Origin: Streptomyces camponoticapitis
GTDB lineage: Bacteria; Actinomycetota; Actinomycetes; Streptomycetales; Streptomycetaceae
DNA: 64,000 nucleotides
Reading direction: 5' to 3'
Assembly: GCF_014646115.1 (NCBI RefSeq)
Contig: NZ_BMMV01000009.1
Location: 1 to 64,000, forward strand
The notes under the pieces were generated by a model. The model saw only the letters and a program-made list of their open reading frames with translations. It made no database searches and was not told the DNA's origin. Within the stretch, counting starts at the first letter, position 1. Every line of letters starts with the position of its first letter. The position numbers were made by a program, and so were the translations under genes. Positions 17,910 to 25,876 of this stretch are shown here, piece by piece.

Positions 17910-19621
17910 TCCGGTTCGAGCAGGTGTCGGTGACCTACGCCGATGCCCCGGCCCCCGCCCTCCGGGGGGTCGATCTCACCGTCCCCGAGGGCGAGTTGGT
18001 GCTGCTCGTCGGCCCTTCCGGTGTCGGCAAGTCCACCCTGCTCGGCGCGGTGTCCGGGCTCGTCCCGCACTTCACCGGCGGCAGACTGCGCGGCCGGGTC
18101 ACCGTCGACGGCCGGGACACCCGCACCCACAAGCCGCGCGAACTGGCCGATCTCGTCGGCACGGTGGGCCAGGACCCGCTCGCCCACTTCGTCACCGACA
18201 CGGTCGAGGACGAACTGGCCTACGGCATGGAGTCGTTGGGCCTGTCCCCGGACGTGATGCGGCGCCGCGTCGAGGAGACCCTGGACCTGCTCGGGCTGGC
18301 CGAGCTGCGCGACCGCCCGATCGCCACCCTCTCCGGCGGCCAGCGGCAGCGCGTCGCGATCGGCTCGGTGCTCACGCCGCACCCCAAGGTGCTGGTCCTG
18401 GACGAACCGACGTCCGCGCTCGACCCGGCGGCGGCCGAGGAGGTACTGGCCGTGCTGCAACGGCTCGTGCACGACCTGGGGACGACGGTGCTGATGGCCG
18501 AGCACCGGCTGGAGCGGGTCGTGCACTACGCGGACCAGGTCGTCCTCCTCCCCGGGCCCGGCGAGGCGCCGGTCGTCGGCCGGCCCGAGGACATCATGGC
18601 CGTCTCCCCCGTCTTCCCGCCGGTGGTGGCGCTCGGCAGGCTCGCCGGCTGGGATCCGCTTCCGCTGTCGGTACGCGACGCCCGCCGCCGCGCGGGCGAC
18701 CTGCGCGCCCGACTCGCGACAACGGTGCCCCCGTTGGCCGCCACCCCGGCGCTCCCACCCGCCCCGCCGGTGGACCGCCCCGCCGCTCCCCGTACCGCGC
18801 TCACCCGCCTGCTGCGCCGCCGTCCGCAACCCACGCCGGCCACCGACGTCACGGCCGTCACCCACCTATCCGTCCTTCGCGGACGGATCGAGGCGCTGCG
18901 GGGCATCGACCTCACTGTCACCCCTGGCGAGACCGTCGCGCTCATGGGCCGTAACGGCGCGGGCAAGTCCACCCTGCTCGCCACCCTCGTCGGCATGGTC
19001 GAGCCCTCCTCCGGCTCCGTCACCGTCGGCGGGCGCACCCCGCACCGTACGCATCCGCGCGAGCTGATCCGCCAGGTCGGGCTCGTCCCGCAGGAGCCGC
19101 GCGACCTGCTGTACGCGGACACGGTCGCCGCCGAGTGCGCGGCGGCGGACGACGACGCGGGCGCCCCGCCCGGCAGTTGCCGCGCGCTGGTGGACGAACT
19201 GCTGCCGCACGTGTCCGACCGGACGCACCCGCGCGACCTGTCGGAGGGGCAGCGGCTCGCCCTGGCGCTGGCGATCGTCCTGACGGGCCGGCCGCCACTG
19301 CTGCTCCTGGACGAGCCGACGCGCGGTCTGGACTACGCGGCCAAGGCCCGCCTGGTGGAGATACTGCGCGCGCTCGCGGCCGAGGGGCACGCGACCGTGC
19401 TGGCCACCCACGACGTGGAACTCGCCGCCGAACTCGCCCGCCGGGTGGTGATCCTGGCCGACGGCGAGATCGTCGAGGACGGCCCGACGCACCAAGTGGT
19501 CGTCTCCTCACCGGCGTTCGCCCCGCAGGTCGCGAAGATCATGGCCCCGCGGGAATGGCTGACGGTCTCTCAGATCCGCGACGCCCTCGCCGCAGGCGCG
19601 GCGGCGGAGGATCCGGCATGA
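17906..19621 (+). CDS. Fused double ECF ATPase (CbiO/EcfA-EcfA)
   Basis: A 571-residue tandem ABC ATPase energising the importer. Domain 1 has GPSGVGKST, LSGGQRQRV and LVLDEPTSALD. Domain 2, from about residue 320, has GRNGAGKST, a variant signature LSEGQRLAL with Glu in place of Gly, and LLLLDEPTRGLD. A Pro-rich linker (about 265-310) joins them. Many bacteria encode these as two proteins. The GTG start has AAGGAG eight bases before it and overlaps the EcfT stop; the stop overlaps the S component start. Confidence 0.92.
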   Translation: MIRFEQVSVTYADAPAPALRGVDLTVPEGELVLLVGPSGVGKSTLLGAVSGLVPHFTGGRLRGRVTVDGRDTRTHKPRELADLVGTVGQDPLAHFVTDTVEDELAYGMESLGLSPDVMRRRVEETLDLLGLAELRDRPIATLSGGQRQRVAIGSVLTPHPKVLVLDEPTSALDPAAAEEVLAVLQRLVHDLGTTVLMAEHRLERVVHYADQVVLLPGPGEAPVVGRPEDIMAVSPVFPPVVALGRLAGWDPLPLSVRDARRRAGDLRARLATTVPPLAATPALPPAPPVDRPAAPRTALTRLLRRRPQPTPATDVTAVTHLSVLRGRIEALRGIDLTVTPGETVALMGRNGAGKSTLLATLVGMVEPSSGSVTVGGRTPHRTHPRELIRQVGLVPQEPRDLLYADTVAAECAAADDDAGAPPGSCRALVDELLPHVSDRTHPRDLSEGQRLALALAIVLTGRPPLLLLDEPTRGLDYAAKARLVEILRALAAEGHATVLATHDVELAAELARRVVILADGEIVEDGPTHQVVVSSPAFAPQVAKIMAPREWLTVSQIRDALAAGAAAEDPA

Positions 19622-20490
19622 GCGGCACGCGCCGGGACCTCCTGGACCGCCAGGCCCGCGCCGTACGCCTCGGCCCCCGTTCCGTCGCCGCGCTCGCCCT
19701 CGTCAGCGCGACCGGGGTGATCGCCTTCGGCTGGCCGCTGCTCGCCGACTCCGCCTCCGGGCTCGCCCACTCACAGGACGCGCCGTGGCTCTTCGCCGTG
19801 CTCCTCCCGCTGCTGGTGGCCGTCGTCGTGGCGACGATCGCCGACTCCGGTCTGGACGCCAAGGCCGTCGCGATGCTCGGCGTGCTCGCGGCCGTCGGGG
19901 CCGCGCTGCGTCCGCTGGGCGCGGGCACGGCCGGTCTGGAGCCGATGTTCTTCCTGATGGTCCTGAGCGGCCGGGTGCTGGGCCCCGGCTTCGGCTTCGT
20001 CCTCGGCTCGGTCACGATGTTCGCTTCCGCGCTGCTGACCGGCGGCGTCGGGCCGTGGATGCCGTTCCAGATGCTGGCGATGGGCTGGTTCACGATGGGC
20101 GCGGGGCTGCTGCCGGGCCCGGACCGGCTGCGCGGGCGCGGGGAGCCCCTGATGCTCGCCGCGTACGGGGCCGTCGCCGCCTTCGCGTACGGCACGATCA
20201 TGAATCTCCAGGGCTGGACCTATATCGGCGGGCTCTCCTCCGGGATCTCGTTCCGGCCGGGCGACCCGGTCCACGACAACCTGGTGCGCTTCCTCGCGTA
20301 CTGCGCGGCGACGTCCTTCGGCTGGGACCTGGGGCGGGCGGCGCTCACCGTCGTCCTGACGCTGACGATCGGCGCCACGGTCCTCAAGGCGCTGCGCCGG
20401 GCGACGCGGCGGGCGGCGTTCGACGCGGCGGCCACGTTCGAGGAGCCGGCGGGCGACTCCGTCAGCGGTGCAGGGCCCCGCGCACCGTAA
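19618..20490 (+). CDS. ECF transporter S component, probable cobalamin specificity
   Basis: A 290-residue integral membrane protein with about six helices, which is the size of CbrT/CblT-like S components. Segments such as LGVLAAVGAALRPLG and GFVLGSVTMFASALLTGGVGP fit the family pattern of the N-terminal helices and the ATPase-coupling region. It is the last gene of a fully overlapping operon under a cobalamin riboswitch, which is the basis for assigning B12. The final 29 bases overlap the convergent gene on the other strand. Confidence 0.85.
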   Translation: MSGTRRDLLDRQARAVRLGPRSVAALALVSATGVIAFGWPLLADSASGLAHSQDAPWLFAVLLPLLVAVVVATIADSGLDAKAVAMLGVLAAVGAALRPLGAGTAGLEPMFFLMVLSGRVLGPGFGFVLGSVTMFASALLTGGVGPWMPFQMLAMGWFTMGAGLLPGPDRLRGRGEPLMLAAYGAVAAFAYGTIMNLQGWTYIGGLSSGISFRPGDPVHDNLVRFLAYCAATSFGWDLGRAALTVVLTLTIGATVLKALRRATRRAAFDAAATFEEPAGDSVSGAGPRAP

Positions 20491-21241
20491 CGCCGTGCCG
20501 GGTGCGCAGCCGCCGGAGCTCCCACATCGCCACAGCGGTCACGGCCAGCGGTGCGCCGAGAGTGAGCGCCAGCCGGGCCCCGAACGGCGCACTCTCGTAC
20601 GCGCCCCTGACCGCGTCGACAAGGGCGAGCTCCCACACCAGCAGGATCGTCATCACGGGCGGGACGGTCTCGTGGATGTCCGCGGTCCGGAACACGTGGA
20701 CGAGCGACTGGACGAGCCCGTACAGCACGAAGGGACAGAGCCAGAGGAGGAACCAGAAGGCCATGAGTACCGTCAGGAGCCCGGTCAGGTCCGCCTTCAG
20801 GTGATCGTTGGGGTCGTAGCCGTTCGCCGTGAGCAGCCTGGGCACGGTGAAAATGGCGAGCATCACCACGAGCGCCGCCGCCGGCTTGCCGACACGGCCC
20901 AGCAGAACGCGCCGGTTGGGCGGACGGGCCGCCGCCACGAATCCCGCGACGACCAACGGGAAACTCGCCAGCAGCAGGATGAACGTCGTCTGCGCCTGGC
21001 CCATGCGGTCGTCGATCACGGCGTCCGCGTCCGCCACCACGTCGTAGGACAGCAGTGTCCAGGTCACGACGGCCAGTCCGACCACCGTCCGGATGACCTG
21101 GATCCTCCGGACCACCGGGTCCTGGACCCGGTCCGGCCGGGACGGCTTGAACACCCGGCGCCCGACGCCGAACGGGTTGAACAGGCCGAAGAACGTCATC
21201 CGGGGCGCCGGCGGCCGGCCCCAGTTCCCGCCACTACTCAT
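20462..21241 (-). CDS. Integral membrane protein, unknown function
   Basis: A 259-residue protein with about five membrane helices, among them VVGLAVVTWTLLSY, FILLLASFPLVVAGFVAA and LMAFWFLLWLCPFVLYGLV. The N-terminus is polar (MSSGGNWGRPPAPRM). I do not recognise a named family. Its stop lies inside the last codons of the ECF S-component gene, a 29-base convergent overlap, so the two genes share 3-prime ends. Confidence 0.8.
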   Translation of the reverse strand: MSSGGNWGRPPAPRMTFFGLFNPFGVGRRVFKPSRPDRVQDPVVRRIQVIRTVVGLAVVTWTLLSYDVVADADAVIDDRMGQAQTTFILLLASFPLVVAGFVAAARPPNRRVLLGRVGKPAAALVVMLAIFTVPRLLTANGYDPNDHLKADLTGLLTVLMAFWFLLWLCPFVLYGLVQSLVHVFRTADIHETVPPVMTILLVWELALVDAVRGAYESAPFGARLALTLGAPLAVTAVAMWELRRLRTRHGVTVRGALHR

Positions 21242-21289
21242 CGTCCTGTCCCCCAGGGCTGACGGTGTACAAGTCCCATCGACGAGACG

Positions 21290-21775
21290 TCAGGAAGTCG
21301 GGCACGGTTCCAGCTCGAGCTCTCCCACCGTCTGGTCCCCGCTGGTCTCCCCCGTCGGCCGGAACCCGAGTCCCGCGTAGAAGCCTTCGGGACCGTCGTC
21401 GCCGGGATGCCAGGTGACGGTCAGACGGGTGCCACCGCGGCGGCGGATCTCGGCCGCGACGGCATCGACCGCGAAGCGGCCGTAGCCGCGCCCCTGTTCA
21501 CCGGCCGCGATGTTCAGTCGCCACAGTCCCGACCGGAGGTCCTTGCCCGCGCCGTCCCCCGCGAAGTCCGCGTCGAAGAAGGCCATCAGGAAGCCCACGG
21601 CCCGGTCCCCGTCGAGGATGAGACGGGGCCAGGCCGTCTTGGGATGGACGTACGCCTCGGCGAGGGACTTCACGACCGGGGCGACCAGATGTTCCTGGTC
21701 GGGGCGGACCCGTACGCCGATCGCGGCGTCGAAGTTGCCGGGGGTGATCTTCTCCAGCCGCAGCGTCGTCGTCAT
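21290..21775 (-). CDS. GNAT-family N-acetyltransferase
   Basis: A 161-residue acetyltransferase that would transfer acetyl from acetyl-CoA to an unknown amine. The CoA-binding loop (motif A) is GEQGRGYGRFAVDAV near residue 90, preceded by strand LWRLNI, and motif B is seen as FYAGLGFRPTGE near 134. This arrangement is like spermidine/spermine or streptothricin-type GNATs. It is a single-gene unit, 48 bases downstream of the membrane protein start. Confidence 0.9.
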   Translation of the reverse strand: MTTTLRLEKITPGNFDAAIGVRVRPDQEHLVAPVVKSLAEAYVHPKTAWPRLILDGDRAVGFLMAFFDADFAGDGAGKDLRSGLWRLNIAAGEQGRGYGRFAVDAVAAEIRRRGGTRLTVTWHPGDDGPEGFYAGLGFRPTGETSGDQTVGELELEPCPTS

Positions 21776-21806
21776 ACGAAAACGATAGGACTCCGGATCA
21801 AGTGGT

Positions 21807-24005
21807 TTACCGGGCGGCCGATTTCGTGTCCCCGCCCCGCACCCCCGGCGCGGTCATCGCGCCCGAGCCCTTCCCGGAACCCTTCCCGCCGGAGCCTTTC
21901 CCCGCGGGGCCCTTCCCGCCCGGTCCGTCGTCGCCCGGTTCCTTCTCGTCCTCCGGCTTCGCTCCCAGCTCGACCCCCGGCCTCAGCTCCAGCATCGACT
22001 CCGCCCTCCGGAGCTTCCGCGGCCCCGACAGGACGTACGTCAGCCCGAAGCCGACGCTCACGACCAGTGCCCCGCCCGCCGCGTCCAGGACCCAGTGGTT
22101 GGCGGTGGCGACGATCGCGGAGACCGTGATCAGCGGGTGGACCAGCCCCAGCAGCTTCATCCACAGCTTGGGCGCGAGCATCACGATCACGACACCGCAC
22201 CACAGCGACCAGCCGAAGTGCAGCGACGGCATCGCCGCGTACTGGTTGGTGACGCTCGTCAACGCGCCGTAGTCCGGGTTCGCGAAGTCCTGCGGGCCGT
22301 GCACCGTGTCGATGTAGTCGAGGCCCTGCATGAGCCGTGGCGGCGCCAGCGGGTAGAACCAGAAGCCGACCAGCGCGAGGAGCGTGGCGAACGCGAGCGA
22401 GGCGCGCACCCAGCGGTAGTCGGCGGGCCGGCGCACATACAGGACGGCGAGGATGGAGAGCGGTACGAGGAAGTGGAAGGACGTGTAGTAGAAGTTGAGG
22501 AAGTCCTCCGCCCAACTCACCTTCACCACGGCGTGGTTGGCCCACCGCTCGATGTCGATGCCGAGCGCCTTCTCGATGGAGAGGATCTGTTCCGCGTGCG
22601 CCACGGCCGCCTCGCGTCCGCCGTCGGCGGCCGCGCGGATCTGCTGGTAGACGGAGTAGCCGACGCGGATGGCGAGCAGTTCGAGCAGCAGGTTGGGCCG
22701 GCTGACGAGCCGCCGCCAGAACGGCGCGAGCGGGACACGTCTCCACCGCGCCGCGACGGGTCTCGCGTACACGGTCTGGATCGGCCGGTCGAAGTACGGC
22801 GACGTTCGGGTCAGGAAGGGGAGGAGGCAGGCCGCGGCAAGGGCCGCGATCAGCAGCACGTTGTCCCTTACGGGGTGCAGGACCGTCATGTTCGGCAGCA
22901 TCATCTTGCCCGGCAGCGTCATCACTATCACCACGACCGCCGGCCACACCGGCCGGTCGCTCGCCCGTCTGCCGACCCGGCCGACGAGGGCGAGCAGCAG
23001 CCACAGCAGTTGGTGCTGCCAGGCGGTGGGCGATACGGCGATGACCACGCAGCCCGTGATCGCGACGGCCAGGAGCAGTTGCCCGTCGAGGGCGTAGCGC
23101 GCCGCGCGGCGCAGGCCGAAGAAGCAGACGGCCGCGGCCAGCACCACGAACAGCGCGATCTCCAGCGGCCCTTCGAGACCGAAGCGCAGCAGGGCGCCGT
23201 GCAGGGACTGGTTGGCGATGCTGTCCGCGTTCTCCCCGAGGCCCGCGCCCGCGAGATGGCGCGTGGCGTACGTCCACGTATCGCTCGGCAGCGCCACCCA
23301 TGCCAGTGCCGTACAGACCGCGAACGTGCCGACGGTGGTGAGTGCCTGGCGTCTGCGGCCGGTCAGCCAGAGCAGCGGGGCGAACAGCAGCACGGCGGGC
23401 TGGAGCGCGGCGCCGAGACCGATGAGGATGCCGGGGCCTGGTTCGCCCCGTTTGCCGGGTACGACGAAGAAGGCGACCAGCACCAGAAGGACCGGGATTA
23501 TGCTGGTCTGGCCGAGATGAAAGCTGTTGCGGACCGGCAGTGACAGCATGAGCAGGCTGATCGCGACGGGCGCGGCGAGCAGTCGCGTACGACGCGACAC
23601 CGTGCCGGGCAGGGCGCGCGCCGCGACCAGGCCGAGGGCCACGACGAGCAGCAGGGTGCCGAGCGTCCAGGCGACACCGAGGGACTGTTCGGCGGCCCTG
23701 CCCAGCGGCTTCAGCACCAGGCCGGCGAAGGGTGTGCCGGTGAACTTCCCGCTCTCGTACAGCGAGCCCGACACATGCAGTACGCCGTTCTCCCCGGTCC
23801 AGGTCCCGAGATCGAGCAGCCGCTCGCCGGGGGGCAGCCGTAGGACGGCCACCGCCTGCCGTACCGCGAGACCGGCCGCGAGGGCCCACAGCACCGCTCG
23901 TGCGGTCCCGAATCCGCTGCCTGCCGCCGTACTGCCTCGCACACCCTGCTCCGCATTCGCCACGCCGCGCCGACCCTCCGTTTCCAACCCTCGACCCTGG
24001 GTCAT
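21807..24005 (-). CDS. GT87-like membrane glycosyltransferase fused to PAP2 phosphatase domain
   Basis: A 732-residue bifunctional membrane protein. The N-terminal 400 or so residues form about ten helices of the DUF2029/GT87 polyprenol-phosphate-mannose transferase type. The C-terminal part is a PAP2/inositolphosphotransferase domain with the family motif YAAMPSLHFGWS and a second histidine motif TANHWVLDAAGG. Both halves point to lipid-linked sugar or phospholipid head-group chemistry at the membrane. ATG 24005 was chosen as the first start; GTG at VANAEQG, after a GGAGGGT, is an alternative. The tail after residue about 690 is Lys/Gly-rich and disordered. Confidence 0.87.
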   Translation of the reverse strand: MTQGRGLETEGRRGVANAEQGVRGSTAAGSGFGTARAVLWALAAGLAVRQAVAVLRLPPGERLLDLGTWTGENGVLHVSGSLYESGKFTGTPFAGLVLKPLGRAAEQSLGVAWTLGTLLLVVALGLVAARALPGTVSRRTRLLAAPVAISLLMLSLPVRNSFHLGQTSIIPVLLVLVAFFVVPGKRGEPGPGILIGLGAALQPAVLLFAPLLWLTGRRRQALTTVGTFAVCTALAWVALPSDTWTYATRHLAGAGLGENADSIANQSLHGALLRFGLEGPLEIALFVVLAAAVCFFGLRRAARYALDGQLLLAVAITGCVVIAVSPTAWQHQLLWLLLALVGRVGRRASDRPVWPAVVVIVMTLPGKMMLPNMTVLHPVRDNVLLIAALAAACLLPFLTRTSPYFDRPIQTVYARPVAARWRRVPLAPFWRRLVSRPNLLLELLAIRVGYSVYQQIRAAADGGREAAVAHAEQILSIEKALGIDIERWANHAVVKVSWAEDFLNFYYTSFHFLVPLSILAVLYVRRPADYRWVRASLAFATLLALVGFWFYPLAPPRLMQGLDYIDTVHGPQDFANPDYGALTSVTNQYAAMPSLHFGWSLWCGVVIVMLAPKLWMKLLGLVHPLITVSAIVATANHWVLDAAGGALVVSVGFGLTYVLSGPRKLRRAESMLELRPGVELGAKPEDEKEPGDDGPGGKGPAGKGSGGKGSGKGSGAMTAPGVRGGDTKSAAR

Positions 24006-24257
24006 GAGCCTCGCATTCCCCCACTGAGGAGACTCAGGCAACCCCCTCTTCGCCTGAGTGTCATCCCTGTTTTGTCCAAATGCCGATGAAAGCACCGATG
24101 ACGCCGCCGTCGGCCGACCGCAATGCCGGAACCTCCGGAGAGGGGCCTGGAGCAGGGCCATCGGGACGGCGCGCCAGGAACCGGACCCGGGACCGGGCCG
24201 TCTGAGGCGTTGGGGCGCCGCGACGGGCGGACGGCGCGAGGAAGCGGGGGTACGGGG
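24006..24257. other. Intergenic region upstream of the GT87-PAP2 gene
   Basis: The minus-strand promoter of the GT87-PAP2 gene should lie here. The rest is low-complexity G-rich sequence with repeats of the type TACGGGGGA near 24250-24275. No intact gene is visible. Confidence 0.4.
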
Positions 24258-24530
24258 GATGCGACGGGTACGGGGGACACGGGGCCGGATGTCCCGGGTC
24301 CCGCCGGTCCGGCCGGATACGGAACGCCCGGCGGGCGTTGCTCGTGGTGTGCGCGCTGCTGCCGGCACAGCTCGGGTCGCTGATCGCACCGGCGTACGCG
24401 TGCGGCTGCGGCGCCATGGTGCCGGCCCGGCAGGCGACGGTGGGCGCGGTGTTCCTGGCGCTGATCCTGCTGGTGGTGGGCGCGGCGGTGTTCCGGGTAC
24501 GCCGGCGGACGGTGGGAACCGGGCGGAACC
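24258..24530 (+). pseudogene. Remnant of a secreted CGCGAMVP-type (DUF2330-like) protein
   Basis: The frame containing 24338 reads NARRALLVVCALLPAQLG, then SLIAPAYACGCGAMVP, then directly a membrane helix AVFLALILLVVGAAVF and RVRRRT. Related Streptomyces proteins, as I recall them, have a 200-300 residue extracellular DUF2330 domain between the CGCGAMVP motif and the C-terminal helix. Here that domain is missing. No start is in frame except TTG 24338, a plausible ATG (24258) is in another frame, and no stop follows before the frame runs antisense into the serpin. I read it as a gene with an internal deletion and a frameshift. Confidence 0.5.
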
Positions 24531-24546
24531 CGGTCTCCCCGGGTCC

Positions 24547-24578
24547 GCCTCGTGGGGGCATGCGGGCCCCCACGAGGC
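24547..24578. terminator. Bidirectional stem-loop terminator
   Basis: Perfect 12-base arms GCCTCGTGGGGG (24547-24558) and CCCCCACGAGGC (24567-24578) around an eight-base loop. It lies nine bases beyond the minus-strand serpin stop. Confidence 0.85.
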
Positions 24579-24586
24579 ATGCACCC

Positions 24587-25720
24587 CTACTGCCCGGTCC
24601 CGGTCCCGATCTCGGGCCCCCGAGGGGCACTCGCCTGCCAGCCCGTGAACAGGGGCACCTCGCCCGTGGCGTCCAGGACCACCACGCCGAACGGCCGGTC
24701 GAAGGCGATCGGCACCACGCGCGGCGGCCGGGCCATCCCCGCCGCCCGCATCATGATCGCCGTCACCGCCGCCGCTTCGACGCCCAGTTCGGCGACTTTC
24801 ACCACCGCCTCCTGCACGACCTTCTCGATCTTGAGCCGTTCCGGCGAGAGCCCGGAGAAGTCGGCGAGGTCGCTGGTCGCGTACGTCACCCCGAGCGCGG
24901 CCAGTTGGGGCGTGATCTCGATCGTCGTACGGAGCTCCAGCCGCGGCAGGAAGACACTGATCCGCTCGGTGTCGATCGGGGCGCGGCGCGACTCGGGCGC
25001 CCACGCGGCCGGCAGGACGTCCGCCGCCCTCGCCCCCTCCGCGCCGAGTACGAACCGCACGCGCAACGCGGACTCACCCCCCTCGCAGCGCAGTTCGACC
25101 ACGTGCGTGCCGTCCACCGTCCACCCGGAGGCCGCTCCGAGTTGCTGCCTCATGGTCCGTACGGCGTGGACGGTACCGCCGGCGTCCGTGAACGGCAGAT
25201 CCGCGGTGTCCCTCGCCTCGAACGGCATCTGCCAACGCGCCTTCAGGGCAAGGACGTTGACAAGCGCGAGCAGGGTCTTCTCGTTGACCTCCGCAGGCAG
25301 CTTCTCGATCAGCCCGCCGGTCGCCTCCCGTACCCAGGCGTCGATCTCGGCGGGATCCATGTGCCCGAAGCCGATGTCGGGAAGAGCTTCGCGGTAGGCG
25401 CGGTAGACCGGGACGCGGCTCCAGACCCGTGTGGCGACGCCGAGTTGATCGGTCCGGGCGAGTGCGCGGGCGGTGTCGGTCACGGCCCCGGCGGTGCCTG
25501 ACCCCGTACCGACGAGCCCCAGCAGCGTCTCCAGCTCACCGGCTGTCTGGCCGCGCGCGCCGGCGGTCACCGCGCCGAGGGCCAGCCACAGCCCGGCGGG
25601 CGAACAGACGAAGTCACCGTCCACGCCCCCGTGTTCACCCTCGCCCCGCACCCGCAGCCACCGCTCGGCGAGTTCCTGCATCGGCCCGGCATATGTCGTC
25701 AGTCCTGTCACCTGTCCCAT
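24587..25720 (-). CDS. Serpin-family protein
   Basis: A 377-residue serpin, a suicide-type protease inhibitor fold that is uncommon in bacteria. Family features include FVCSPAGLWLALGAVTAGARG near residue 39, LLALVNVLALKARW, and the C-terminal FDRPFGVVVLDATGEVPLFTGW. The reactive-centre region follows VEAAAVTAIMMRAAGMARPP; it lacks the classical EGTEAAAAT hinge spelling, so inhibitory activity is uncertain. No signal peptide is seen, so it is probably cytoplasmic. ATG 25720 was preferred; a longer start at 25810 would overlap the promoter of the glycosidase gene. Confidence 0.85.
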   Translation of the reverse strand: MGQVTGLTTYAGPMQELAERWLRVRGEGEHGGVDGDFVCSPAGLWLALGAVTAGARGQTAGELETLLGLVGTGSGTAGAVTDTARALARTDQLGVATRVWSRVPVYRAYREALPDIGFGHMDPAEIDAWVREATGGLIEKLPAEVNEKTLLALVNVLALKARWQMPFEARDTADLPFTDAGGTVHAVRTMRQQLGAASGWTVDGTHVVELRCEGGESALRVRFVLGAEGARAADVLPAAWAPESRRAPIDTERISVFLPRLELRTTIEITPQLAALGVTYATSDLADFSGLSPERLKIEKVVQEAVVKVAELGVEAAAVTAIMMRAAGMARPPRVVPIAFDRPFGVVVLDATGEVPLFTGWQASAPRGPEIGTGTGQ

Positions 25721-25759
25721 GCGGCGAGCGTACGGCGCGAAGCCCATGACCCGTGGGGA

Positions 25760-25773
25760 AGAAAGCGCTTGCA
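25760..25773. promoter_or_regulatory. LacI-family operator-like site
   Basis: AGAAAGCGCTTGCA matches 9 of the 10 fixed positions of the LacI/CcpA-type consensus TGNAANCGNTTNCA, with the central AAGCGCTT fully palindromic. It lies 18 bases upstream of a TTGACA -35 box for the secreted glycosidase gene. Confidence 0.6.
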
Positions 25774-25791
25774 CCATCGGTGCGAAAACTG

Positions 25792-25819
25792 TTGACACCT
25801 CACCGCGCATTCGTAAGTG
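25792..25819 (+). promoter_or_regulatory. Vegetative promoter of the secreted glycosidase gene
   Basis: A perfect TTGACA at 25792-25797 and TAAGTG at 25814-25819, 16 bases apart, fit the housekeeping sigma consensus. This gives a leader of about 50 bases. Confidence 0.65.
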
Positions 25820-25876
25820 TCATGAACAAATCACGAACACGTACACCTGTCCCCCACTCCCGAACAAGGGTGCATC

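Noticed and set aside
24006..25004. Upstream extension of the GT87-PAP2 reading frame into the serpin
   Set aside because: The extra residues are low complexity and antisense or out of frame with the serpin; the membrane protein has a sensible ATG at 24005.
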